From assembly GCF_030679875.1 (NCBI RefSeq), contig NZ_JAUXSP010000021.1, positions 308,122 through 372,121 on the forward strand: a stretch of 64,000 nucleotides of DNA, read 5' to 3'. A program made the translations under genes and the position numbers. Positions within the stretch are counted from its first letter, which is position 1. Each line of letters begins with the position of its first letter. Positions 41,201-48,124 of this stretch are shown here, one piece after another. Below the pieces are notes generated by a model. The model was not told the origin of the DNA and ran no database searches. It saw nothing but the letters and a program-made list of their open reading frames with translations. The DNA comes from Phenylobacterium sp. GTDB lineage: Bacteria > Pseudomonadota > Alphaproteobacteria > Caulobacterales > Caulobacteraceae.

Positions 41201-41422
41201 GACGCCATTGATCTCCTGTTCCAACGGCGCGGCGACCGTCTCGGCCAGGGTCTCAGCCGAGGCGCCGGGATAGCTGGCGATCACCGCCACGGTCGGTGGG
41301 GCGATATCCGGGTACTGGGACAGGGCCAGCATGGGATAGGCGAAGATGCCAATGAGGGTGATGAACACCGACAGCACCCCGGCGAAGATCGGGCGCTCGA
41401 TGAAAAAGTGCGACAGACGCAT
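38219..41422 (-). CDS. RND efflux permease, HAE1 (AcrB/MexB) family
   Basis: A 1067-residue inner membrane drug:proton antiporter. Twelve membrane helices in two halves with two large periplasmic domains; starts MRLSHFFIERPIFAGVLSVF and has the family signatures QYPDIAPPTVAVIASYPGAS, QVQNRVSLAEPRL-like region, and the proton-relay pair in VGIVVDDAIVVVENVERN (helix 4). The C-terminus has VGLIVLVAMAAKNAILIVEF. It exports hydrophobic or amphiphilic compounds with the adaptor and NodT partners encoded on either side. Substrates cannot be read from the sequence. Confidence 0.96.
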   Translation of the reverse strand: MRLSHFFIERPIFAGVLSVFITLIGIFAYPMLALSQYPDIAPPTVAVIASYPGASAETLAETVAAPLEQEINGVEDMIYMTSSSSNGTVQITVTFQPGTDLDSAQVLVQNRVSLAEPRLPEQVRQVGVVVNKQSTGFLMVVGLTAADGDLDADYVGNYANSTVRDRLLRVEGVGEVQIFGGGLYSMRIWIDPGKASERNLTPNEIVAALRAQNVQAAGGTVGQPPFGPSVASELPVEVQGRLSTPEAFGDIVLRRDAEGRTIRLRDVARVEIGAQDYGVRGYFSGERGVAMAVLQQPGSNALSTAEGVIAALDDMQASFPSGLAYQIPYNPTEYVAASVAAVQSTLIEAVLLVVLVVVVFLHTWRAAIIPILAIPIALVGTFAVQLALGYSLNSLSLFALVLAVGIVVDDAIVVVENVERNIREGLSPREAAHRSMKEVSGALVAISLVLVAVFVPTAFVSGIPGMFYRQFAVTIAAATVISLLVSLTLSPALAALLLKPHRDDEAPQGPRWMAPVTGAANRFNKGFDWLSDRFGRLTARLVRMSFIMLVAYVVLLVATGWRLTETPTGFIPEQDQGVLIGVVQLPPGASLERTDAVVQRATAEIGAVDGVQNMAAFVGLDGASFSMASNSATIFIRLADWGERGSELSAQNIAGMIMQRMGAIEEANIFVLAPPPVEGLGNAGGFKMMVQDTGGVGYAALEQAANQLAGAAAQNPKLVGVYNQFNTGAPRVTADVDRDRALLLGVQPAEVFQTLGTYLGSTYVNDFNMLGRTFRVTAQAEPSGRSQVSDIANLKVRTISGGMAPLGSITTLRDDSGPARVVRFNLAPSAEVLGGAAPGVSSGEALMEMERLAAETLPAGVSFQWTELAYQEQAAGDTTLLVFAMAVVFVFLVLAAQYEAFTLPLAIILIVPLSILAAMLGVWMRGMDNNILTQVGLIVLVAMAAKNAILIVEFAKQAEDQLGMNRFDAAVHAAKTRLRPILMTSFAFIFGVLPLAIASGPGQEMRQALGTSVVFGMIGVTIFGLIFTPVFYVVCRRLAERLPGRKTGPEPTPEPEALTYQAPEARP

Positions 41423-41461
41423 GGCGTGCGGTCCCGGAAATGCGGTCGGAAAGAGGGGCGA

Positions 41462-42607
41462 TCAGTTCGCGGGGCTGGCCGAAGCCGCCGGGGCGGAGGT
41501 CAGGCGGGGCTGATCAGTCCCGCTGACATCCTGCCGTGCGATCTTGCCGGGGGTCACCTCGACCTTCTGGCCGGGCATGGCGCGCTGCTGACCTCCAACG
41601 ACCACCTGGTCGTCAGGCCGCAGGCCGGTACGCACGACCCGCAGGCCGTCGCTGGCTGGGCCAAGCTCCAGGGCCTTGACCTGGACCGTCCCCTCGGCGT
41701 CGACCACATAGGCCACCCGGCGCACCCCATCGGTGATGATGGCGGTCTCGGGGATCAACAGCGCTGGGTAGGCGTCCGCCCCGACCATCCGCCCCTGGCC
41801 GAACATGCCAGGCTTCAGGAAGCCGTTGGGATTGGCGATGGTGGCCCGCAGGCGCACGGCGCCGGTGTCCCGGTCCACCAGGGTGTCGACAAAGTCCAGT
41901 CGACCCGTCCAGCGGCGCTCGGTCTCGTCCTGCAGACGCACCTGCACCTGAGCCCCCTGGCGCTGTTCCACCTGACGCTGGTATTTCAACAGCTGAGCTT
42001 CGGAGGCGTCGAAGGCGAAGTGGATCGGGCTGATCGAGACGATAGTGGTGAGGATGTCGCCCGAAGAGGCGCCGCCGCTAACCACATTGCCGGCGTCCAC
42101 CTGGCGTTGGGACACCACGCCCGACACCGGCGCGGTGACCCGGGTGAACTCCATGTCAAGCCGGCGGGCCCGGAGGGTCGCCTCGGCGACCTGGGCCTGA
42201 GCCCGGCGGCTGTCGAACTCTTCCTGCGAGATGGCCTGAGCCTCCAGCAACCCTTCTGCGCGGTTGAGGTCAGCGCGGGCCAGGTCGGCCTGGGCCTGGG
42301 CTGCGGCCAGCGCGGCCTGCGCCGGACGCGGGTCCAGGGTGAACAACAGCTGGCCCTTACGGACGGTCTGACCGTCGGTGAAATGGACACCCTGAAGATA
42401 GCCGCCCACCCGGGCGCGGACCTCGACGCGTTCCGGCGCCTCGAAGCGACCGGTGAAGTCGTCCCAATCGACGACCTCCTCCTGCAACGGAACGGCCACC
42501 GACACCGTTGGCGTCGGCATCCCCTGTCCCGGGTTTGCGTCCCCGCCGCAGGCGGCCAGACCAAAAATACTCACTGCGCACACCGCAGTCACAAAGAGTC
42601 GTCGCAT
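41462..42607 (-). CDS. RND efflux periplasmic adaptor (HlyD/AcrA family)
   Basis: A 381-residue membrane fusion lipoprotein. Lipobox GLAAC ends the signal; then the lipoyl half-motif (RVEVRARVGGYLQGVHFTDGQ), the helical hairpin (ALAAAQAQADLARADLNRAE), the second lipoyl half (VTAPVSGVVSQRQVDAGNVV), beta-barrel and membrane-proximal domains (ETAIITDGVRRVAYVVDAEG). It links the inner membrane pump to the NodT channel. First gene of the operon, 39 bases before the permease gene. Its upstream region contains the TetR operator. Confidence 0.95.
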   Translation of the reverse strand: MRRLFVTAVCAVSIFGLAACGGDANPGQGMPTPTVSVAVPLQEEVVDWDDFTGRFEAPERVEVRARVGGYLQGVHFTDGQTVRKGQLLFTLDPRPAQAALAAAQAQADLARADLNRAEGLLEAQAISQEEFDSRRAQAQVAEATLRARRLDMEFTRVTAPVSGVVSQRQVDAGNVVSGGASSGDILTTIVSISPIHFAFDASEAQLLKYQRQVEQRQGAQVQVRLQDETERRWTGRLDFVDTLVDRDTGAVRLRATIANPNGFLKPGMFGQGRMVGADAYPALLIPETAIITDGVRRVAYVVDAEGTVQVKALELGPASDGLRVVRTGLRPDDQVVVGGQQRAMPGQKVEVTPGKIARQDVSGTDQPRLTSAPAASASPAN

Positions 42608-42691
42608 GCCCTATCCCCGAGGCTAGCGCGCCCGGTGGCGAGACCGAGCCATGTCATCAGTTGGTGACTTCTAGGTGGGGAAGCGCTTCTA

Positions 42692-42709
42692 TGTCCACAA
42701 GTGTTGACA
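42692..42709. promoter_or_regulatory. 18-base palindromic operator between efflux operon and tetR
   Basis: Half-sites TGTCCACA (42692-42699) and TGTTGACA (42702-42709) are inverted with 7 of 8 matching positions around AG. They lie 22 bases before the tetR start and 85 bases before the adaptor start, the usual place for a TetR repressor to control itself and the pump. Confidence 0.65.
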
Positions 42710-42730
42710 AAAAAAACTGGAGGACCGCCC

Positions 42731-43309
42731 TTGAGCCCGCCCCTATCGCCTGTTCGGACCCGCAACGCTGCGGCGACGCGGACCGCCATCCTGGAGGCTG
42801 CCCGGCGTCGCTTCGCTCATGAGGGCTATGACCAGACCGGCCTGCGGGACATTGCGGGCGATGCTGGGGTCGATGCCGCGCTGATCTCACGCTACTTCGG
42901 CGGCAAGGACGAGCTGTTCGCCGAAGTCCTCGCCTGCAGCCCGAATATCGCCGAATTTCTTGAAGGAGACCGCGAGGGCTTCGGAGAACGGGTGGCTCAG
43001 GTCCTCGCCGTTGAGCCGATGCGGGAGGAGAAGTTCGAGCTCTTCCTCATCATGCTGCGCTCGGTGTCTTCGCCCAAGGCGGCCGAGACAATCCGCATCC
43101 ACTCACAACAGGCCTTCTTTCAGCCCCTCCAGGACTGGTTGGGGGACAAGGACGCCGCTGTTCGCGCACGGCTCCTGTCCTGCGTCATGATGGGCGCCAC
43201 CATGAACCGCATGATCCATGAGGACTTTCTCCTGGACGACCAGCAGCGGCGAGAGCTTTGCGCGGGTCTCGCCCGCACCCTCGACCACTATGTGAGCGGC
43301 GAGATCTGA
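42731..43309 (+). CDS. TetR/AcrR family regulator, probable repressor of the RND pump
   Basis: A 192-residue regulator with an N-terminal HTH (RTAILEAARRRFAHEGYDQT, LRDIAGDAGVDAALISRYF) and a C-terminal TetR ligand domain of the type with VSSPKAAETIRIHSQQAFFQ. The TTG at 42731 is chosen because CTGGAGG lies 7 bases upstream; the GTG at 42701 sits inside the operator and lacks a Shine-Dalgarno. Divergent from the adaptor gene with an 18-base palindrome between, as for AcrR- and NfxB-like systems. Inducer unknown. Confidence 0.9.
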   Translation: MSPPLSPVRTRNAAATRTAILEAARRRFAHEGYDQTGLRDIAGDAGVDAALISRYFGGKDELFAEVLACSPNIAEFLEGDREGFGERVAQVLAVEPMREEKFELFLIMLRSVSSPKAAETIRIHSQQAFFQPLQDWLGDKDAAVRARLLSCVMMGATMNRMIHEDFLLDDQQRRELCAGLARTLDHYVSGEI

Positions 43310-43444
43310 GGGGGACCAGCCTTTGCCTGGACTTCGTCTACCTGAGGCGCCGCCTCTCGGCCCTACGGGCTGGTCTGCAAGCCGCATGGGGGAACAGGGG
43401 CGTACGGTCATCCGCTAGAGGAGATCAGCTCCAGGGAGCCCTCC

Positions 43445-43819
43445 ATGTCGTCGGATATCCACAGCCTGGTCGTCATCGCCGCGGCCGCGCTCCAGGTCTT
43501 CTCCATCATCGTTCTGGTCACTGCGGTCTTCGCCGCCAGCGGGCTTTTTGTCACCCAGGGGGTCAAGGGTCACGACTGGCGCGACGCCTTCGATCACTAC
43601 CGCGCCAATCTTGGCCGAGGGATTCTCCTGGGACTCGAGCTTCTGGTCGTGGCCGACATTATCGCCACAGTCGTCGAGCCCTTGAGCTTTGAACGGGTTG
43701 GCCCCCTGGCGGCCATCGTGCTGATCCGGACCTTCCTCAGCTTCGCCCTGGAAACCGAGATCCAGGGCCGCTGGCCCTGGCGGCGCGCCGAGGCGGAGAC
43801 CAATCGGAAACGCCGCTAG
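43445..43819 (+). CDS. DUF1622 family membrane protein
   Basis: A 124-residue protein with two or three hydrophobic segments (about 8-33, 58-76, 84-102), the second within RANLGRGILLGLELLVVADI, and a charged C-terminal tail (WRRAEAETNRKRR). It matches my memory of the DUF1622 family, whose role is unknown. GGGAG precedes the ATG. It follows tetR by 135 bases on the same strand. Confidence 0.8.
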   Translation: MSSDIHSLVVIAAAALQVFSIIVLVTAVFAASGLFVTQGVKGHDWRDAFDHYRANLGRGILLGLELLVVADIIATVVEPLSFERVGPLAAIVLIRTFLSFALETEIQGRWPWRRAEAETNRKRR

Positions 43820-43875
43820 AGCGCGTTCCCTAGAGGCGAAGCCCGGCTTGAAGGTCAGAACGCGCGCCAACTGCT

Positions 43876-44748
43876 CTAGACCGGAACCTCACCGGCCACC
43901 GTCGTCCGGTGCATGACCCGCAGGTGGCCGTCATAGCCGCCCTCGGCCAGGTGAACCGTGCGGCGGTTGTCCCAGATCAACAGGGTGTCCCGGGCCCAGC
44001 GATGGCGGAAAATGAATTCAGGCTGGGTCATGTGGCCAAACAGAAAGCCGAGGATCGCCTGGCTTTCGGCTGGCGTCATGCCTTCAATCCCCAGGGTGTA
44101 GACCGGGCTGACGAACAGGGCCTTCTCCCCCGTCACCGGATGGGTGCGCACCAGCGGATGGGTGTGGGTCTTGTCGGCTTCCTCAGAGACGATGATCTGC
44201 ATCGTCCGCTGCTCGGTCTCCCGGGCGAAGACGCCCTTCGTCCCATAGGCGCGGCCAGCGCTGTGAATGGCCCGCAGGGGCGCCAGCATCTCCTGCATGA
44301 CCGACGACAGGGCGCGATAGGCGCCGGCGCAGTCGGCGAACAAGGTGTCTCCGCCCACCGGCGGGATCACCTGACCATGCAGCAGGGTGGCGGCCGGGGG
44401 CGCGGGCTGAAAGCTCCAGTCGGAATGCCAGCCGGCGCCGAAATTGGTCGCCTTTTCATCGGGCTCACGCCGCAGCTCCAGCACATTGGGCCTGCCGGGC
44501 ATGGGGGCGATGAAGGGATCGACGCCAAAGGGACCAAACTGCAGAGTCACCGCCTCAAGCTGGTCAAGGCTGAGCGGCTGGCCTGGAAAGCTCAGCACCC
44601 CATGGTCGGCCCAGGCCTGGCGAACCGCGTCCATGGTCGCCTCATTCAGGGGTGAGGTCAGGTCCAGGCCGGTGACGACGGCGCCGAATCCCGAAGCGGT
44701 CGGCTCCACCTGGAGCTTCGAATTGTTCGTATGAACCCTGTCCAACAT
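43876..44748 (-). CDS. TauD/TfdA family Fe(II)/2-oxoglutarate dioxygenase
   Basis: A 290-residue non-haem iron dioxygenase. The metal-binding His-x-Asp is in GWHSDWSFQPAPP, the distal His and the 2-oxoglutarate-binding Arg are near WDNRRTVHLAEGGYDGHLRVMHRT. Substrates in this family include taurine, alkyl sulphates and phenoxyacetates; TauD itself is not certain and no taurine transporter is near. The ATG at 44748 follows AGGAGA by 10 bases. Divergent from cobS. Confidence 0.9.
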   Translation of the reverse strand: MLDRVHTNNSKLQVEPTASGFGAVVTGLDLTSPLNEATMDAVRQAWADHGVLSFPGQPLSLDQLEAVTLQFGPFGVDPFIAPMPGRPNVLELRREPDEKATNFGAGWHSDWSFQPAPPAATLLHGQVIPPVGGDTLFADCAGAYRALSSVMQEMLAPLRAIHSAGRAYGTKGVFARETEQRTMQIIVSEEADKTHTHPLVRTHPVTGEKALFVSPVYTLGIEGMTPAESQAILGFLFGHMTQPEFIFRHRWARDTLLIWDNRRTVHLAEGGYDGHLRVMHRTTVAGEVPV

Positions 44749-44836
44749 GGCGCCGGCGTCTCCTGATTGTTTTTGATCGGCAGCCTATGAAACACACGTT
44801 TGCTTTGCGGACGTAACCCTGTATGCGAACCTCGTC

Positions 44837-45841
44837 ATGAGCACGATTTCCCAGACCCACGACGATGACCTGCTGACCCTTGTCCCCGACAAGAAGGTCT
44901 CCGTACGCGAGACTTTCGGCGTCGACATGGACATGACCGTGCCGGCCTTCTCGCACCGCGACAGCCATGTCCCGGAGATCGACGACACCTACCGGTTCGA
45001 TCCTGAGACCACCAAGGCGATCTGCGCAGGCTTCGCCTATGACCGCCGGGTGATGATCCAAGGCTACCATGGCACGGGCAAGTCGACCCATATCGAGCAG
45101 GTCGCCGCCCGCCTCAACTGGCCGCTGATCCGGGTCAACCTCGACAGCCATGTCAGCCGCATCGACCTGGTCGGCAAGGACGCCATCGTCCTGAAGGAAG
45201 GCAAGCAGGTCACCGAATTCCGCGAAGGCATCCTGCCCTGGTCGCTGCAGCGTCCGATCGCCCTGGTGTTCGACGAATATGACGCCGGCCGGCCTGACGT
45301 GATGTTCGTTATCCAGCGCATCCTGGAAGCCCAGGGCAAGCTGACCCTGCTCGACCAGAACCGCGTGATCCGCCCCAATCCCTATTTCCGCCTGTTCGCC
45401 ACCACCAACACCATTGGTCTCGGGGACACGACGGGCCTCTATCACGGCACCCAGCAGATCAATCAGGGCCAGATGGATCGCTGGTCCATCGTCACCACGC
45501 TCAACTATCTCGACCACGACGCCGAAGCCGAGATCGTGCTGGCCAAGTCGCCCAACTATGACACCGCCGAAGGCCGCCGGACGATCAACGCCATGGTCCG
45601 GGTCGCCGACATGACCCGCAACGCCTTCATGAACGGCGACATCTCCACGGTCATGAGCCCGCGGACGGTGATCACCTGGGCGCAGAACACCGAGATCTTC
45701 GGCGGCGACGTGGCGCTCGCCTTCCGCATGACCTTCCTGAACAAATGCGACGAGCTGGAGCGCGGCACCGTCGCCGAATTCTTCCAGCGCGCCTTCGGCC
45801 AGGACCTGCCCGAAAGCACGGCCCGGGTGCGGGTGGCCTAG
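44837..45841 (+). CDS. cobS: CobS, AAA+ subunit of cobaltochelatase
   Basis: The 334-residue AAA+ ATPase subunit. Walker A is GYHGTGKST (76-84), Walker [12 protein letters not shown], sensor 1 LFATTNTIG. With CobT it forms the chaperone-like complex that energises CobN for cobalt insertion into hydrogenobyrinic acid a,c-diamide in aerobic B12 synthesis. CobT is encoded 2.3 kb downstream on the same strand. A terminator follows directly, so cobS and cobT are separate transcripts. No cobN is in the window. Confidence 0.96.
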   Translation: MSTISQTHDDDLLTLVPDKKVSVRETFGVDMDMTVPAFSHRDSHVPEIDDTYRFDPETTKAICAGFAYDRRVMIQGYHGTGKSTHIEQVAARLNWPLIRVNLDSHVSRIDLVGKDAIVLKEGKQVTEFREGILPWSLQRPIALVFDEYDAGRPDVMFVIQRILEAQGKLTLLDQNRVIRPNPYFRLFATTNTIGLGDTTGLYHGTQQINQGQMDRWSIVTTLNYLDHDAEAEIVLAKSPNYDTAEGRRTINAMVRVADMTRNAFMNGDISTVMSPRTVITWAQNTEIFGGDVALAFRMTFLNKCDELERGTVAEFFQRAFGQDLPESTARVRVA

Positions 45842-45865
45842 CAGCCCCTCCCCTTGCAGACATGG

Positions 45866-45893
45866 AAACGGCGGCCTTTGCGGGCCGCCGTTT
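45866..45893 (+). terminator. Intrinsic terminator after cobS
   Basis: AAACGGCGGCC (45866-45876) pairs perfectly with GGCCGCCGTTT (45883-45893) around a 6-base loop, followed by TTCGTTT. The A-rich left arm lets it also act for the convergent gene on the minus strand. Confidence 0.88.
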
Positions 45894-45920
45894 TTCGTTT
45901 CAGAAGCGCTCAGCGTGGGT

Positions 45921-46232
45921 TTAGCGGCCCAGCATGGCGCTGAGCTTGGCCCCTTCCACCTCGCTGATGCAGCGCGGGGCCGACCAGTCGTCGGTCGCGC
46001 CGGTCAGCGCCTGCTCGGCGGTGACAAACTTCACCTCCCCGTGCTCCCGGGCGAAGGCGCGGCGGGTCAGCTCGGAGCGGTCGCAGACATAGACCACCCG
46101 CTCAGCCTTGCCATTGACGGCCTCCCGGGCGGCGGCGTCCCGCGCCGCGTCCTGGGCGTGGGTCGGCTGGGCCGCCTGGACGGATCCGGCGAACAGGGCT
46201 GCGGCGGCCGCGGCCAGAACAAGAACTCTCAT
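45921..46232 (-). CDS. Small exported protein of unknown function
   Basis: A 103-residue protein with a signal peptide (MRVLVLAAAAAALFAGS, cleavage after VQA-A) and a short mature domain holding two cysteines (VYVCDRSEL, PRCISEVEG) that may form a disulphide. The pattern KFVTAEQALTGATDDW looks like a conserved core, but I do not recognise a family. The start at 46232 is chosen because GGAGGAAACC leads into it and it gives a proper signal peptide. Confidence 0.72.
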   Translation of the reverse strand: MRVLVLAAAAAALFAGSVQAAQPTHAQDAARDAAAREAVNGKAERVVYVCDRSELTRRAFAREHGEVKFVTAEQALTGATDDWSAPRCISEVEGAKLSAMLGR

Positions 46233-46323
46233 GGTTTCCTCCACTTATCGCGGGACTTACGCCTCGACTTGAGGAAAGGCTCTCACGGGTTTGGCCGCTT
46301 GTGAAGGATTTATGACGTTGCAA

Positions 46324-46339
46324 TGTCGCATTTGCGACA
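46324..46339. promoter_or_regulatory. Perfect palindrome TGTCGCA-TT-TGCGACA
   Basis: A 7+2+7 perfect inverted repeat in the 278-base divergent region between the small exported protein and the DUF3089 gene. A second, smaller repeat ATACA-GA-TGTAT lies at 46391-46402. No regulator gene is adjacent. This gap shows no coding frame. Confidence 0.45.
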
Positions 46340-46510
46340 ACTGGCCGCCACCGTCCGCAAACGTGGCCCGCGCGTCGAGTCTTGATCTCTATACAGATGT
46401 ATTTCTAGGTCTGGCCCTGGCGAACACCCCAGCCTGGGCTCTGGACCTGCGAGGCGCCCTGGGCGATGGTCCGGCCCATTAATGCAAACCAATTTGCGCG
46501 TGGGGAAAAC

Positions 46511-47725
46511 ATGTCCAGGAAGATGCTCGCCGTATTGACGGCGACGACGGGGGCGCTGGCCCTGGCCGCCGGGGTCTGGCAGGCCCAAGCCCAGCCTCAG
46601 GCCCAGCCTCAGGGCTCCGTGCTCGCCAAGAACGACTATGCCGACAAGGCCAGCTGGCTCTGCTGGCCCGGCCGCGACGACGCCTGCGCCGGCGACAACA
46701 CCACCACGGTGATCCAGGCTGATGGCGCGGCCTCGGTGGAGACCTGGGCGGTCGACGCCAAGGCGCCGGTGGACTGCTTCTATGTCTATCCGACGGTATC
46801 CAACGATCCGGGCGTGCTGAGCGACATGACCGCCAACGCCGAGGAGCGCCGCGTCGTCGAGCAACAGCTCGCCCGCCTGGGCGCCAAGTGCCGGGTCTAT
46901 GCGCCCCTCTATCGCCAGTTCACCCTGACCGCCCTGCGCGCCCTGGTGACCGGCGGCGCTCTACCCGCAGGCGGCCCCCGCCCTAACACCGGTTATCTCG
47001 ACGTTGTGGACGCCTGGAACCACTACCTGGCCCATGAGAACGACGGTCGCGGCGTCGTCCTGATCGGCCACAGCCAGGGCGCGGGCATCCTGACCCAGCT
47101 GATCGCCAACGAGATTGACGGCAAGCCCGTCCAGGACAAGTTGGTTTCGGCCTTCCTGATCGGGACCAATCTTCCGGTGGACAAGGGCGGCAAGACGGGG
47201 ACCTTCAAGTCGATCCCCCTTTGTGAAGCCGCCGACCAGACCGGCTGCGCTGTGGCCTATGTCAGCTTCCGCGCCGAGGCCCCGCCCCCGGCCAATTCCC
47301 GGTTCGGCGTCGCTCCGGCTCAGGCCACGAACATGGAAGCCGCCTGCGTGAACCCGGCCGCCCTGGCCGGAGGCAAGGCCGACCTGCACGCCTATCTGGC
47401 CAGTTCCGGCAACCTGCTGGGCTCATCGGAGGAACCCCAGCCCTGGGTCAAGGACGGGCCGGCGATCACAACGCCCTTCGTCTCGGTCCCGGGCCTGCTC
47501 AGCGGTGAATGCGTTCGTCAGGACGGCTTCCACTATCTGGCCGTCACCGTGAACGCCGACCCGGCCGATCCGCGCACGGACACCATAGCCGGCGATGTGA
47601 TCCAGAACGGCGTGATCGCCAAGGATTGGGGCCTTCACCTGATCGATGTGAATCTGGCCATGGGCGACATCGCCAGCCTGGTGGACTCCCAGGGCGCGGC
47701 CTGGCTCGCCAGCCGCCAGCCCTGA
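46511..47725 (+). CDS. DUF3089 family exported alpha/beta hydrolase
   Basis: A 404-residue secreted lipase/esterase-like protein. Signal peptide MSRKMLAVLTATTGALALAA with cleavage near AQAQ, followed by a short QPQAQPQ repeat. The nucleophile elbow is LIGHSQGAGILTQLI, and FYVYPTVSNDPG and YAPLYRQFTLTAL are typical of DUF3089. The catalytic His is likely in QDGFHYLAV. The ATG at 46511 follows GGGGAAAAC; the upstream frame does not fit. Substrate unknown. Confidence 0.88.
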   Translation: MSRKMLAVLTATTGALALAAGVWQAQAQPQAQPQGSVLAKNDYADKASWLCWPGRDDACAGDNTTTVIQADGAASVETWAVDAKAPVDCFYVYPTVSNDPGVLSDMTANAEERRVVEQQLARLGAKCRVYAPLYRQFTLTALRALVTGGALPAGGPRPNTGYLDVVDAWNHYLAHENDGRGVVLIGHSQGAGILTQLIANEIDGKPVQDKLVSAFLIGTNLPVDKGGKTGTFKSIPLCEAADQTGCAVAYVSFRAEAPPPANSRFGVAPAQATNMEAACVNPAALAGGKADLHAYLASSGNLLGSSEEPQPWVKDGPAITTPFVSVPGLLSGECVRQDGFHYLAVTVNADPADPRTDTIAGDVIQNGVIAKDWGLHLIDVNLAMGDIASLVDSQGAAWLASRQP

Positions 47726-47748
47726 ACGCCAATCCAGGACACATGAAA

Positions 47749-47780
47749 ACGGCCGCCGCTCAGGTTTGAGCGGCGGCCGT
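47749..47780. terminator. Strong hairpin between the DUF3089 and DUF1328 genes
   Basis: A 14-base perfect stem (47749-47762 with 47767-47780) around GGTT. On the minus strand it is followed by TTTTC, so it best terminates the DUF1328 transcript; it also follows the DUF3089 stop. Confidence 0.8.
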
Positions 47781-47817
47781 CGTCGTTTCGTCTGCGTATC
47801 GCGTCTATGCGGCGGCG

Positions 47818-47997
47818 CTAGCCGCCGGTGATCTTCTTGCCGGCCATGACCCCCAGAACCAGGAAGATCACGAAGCCGATGAGGAAGATGAAGAACAGGA
47901 TCTTGGCGATGCCTGCGGCTGCGCCAGCGATGCCGCCGAAGCCAAGGGCGCCGGCCACAAGGGCGATCAGCGCAAAAATCAGTGCCCATTTCAGCAT
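47818..47997 (-). CDS. DUF1328 family small membrane protein
   Basis: A 59-residue peptide with two hydrophobic segments ([20 protein letters not shown] and [20 protein letters not shown]) joined by a Gly/Ala turn, typical of DUF1328/YtjA-like proteins. The start at 47997 has GGAGGC 6 bases upstream. Genes of this family are often in general stress regulons in alphaproteobacteria, and an EcfG-type promoter lies just upstream here. Role unknown. Confidence 0.88.
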   Translation of the reverse strand: MLKWALIFALIALVAGALGFGGIAGAAAGIAKILFFIFLIGFVIFLVLGVMAGKKITGG

Positions 47998-48035
47998 GGG
48001 GTCGCCTCCAGAACAGCCAGGTGTGTGCCCATGAG

Positions 48036-48060
48036 AACGCGGCGCCCTGAACACCGTTCC
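48036..48060 (-). promoter_or_regulatory. EcfG (SigT)-type promoter of the DUF1328 gene
   Basis: Read on the minus strand: GGAAC (48060-48056), a 16-base spacer, CGTT (48039-48036), 39 bases before the ATG at 47997. This matches the general stress consensus exactly. Confidence 0.75.
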
Positions 48061-48124
48061 GAAGCGTGGCCTTAGAATATCTTCCCCTTCCCCCCGGGCC
48101 TTGCGGCGCCTTATCTAGAAGGTG

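Noticed and set aside
43391..43416. EcfG promoter before the DUF1622 gene
   Set aside because: GGAAC is present, but at 16-17 bases spacing the -10 reads CCGC or CGCT instead of CGTT.
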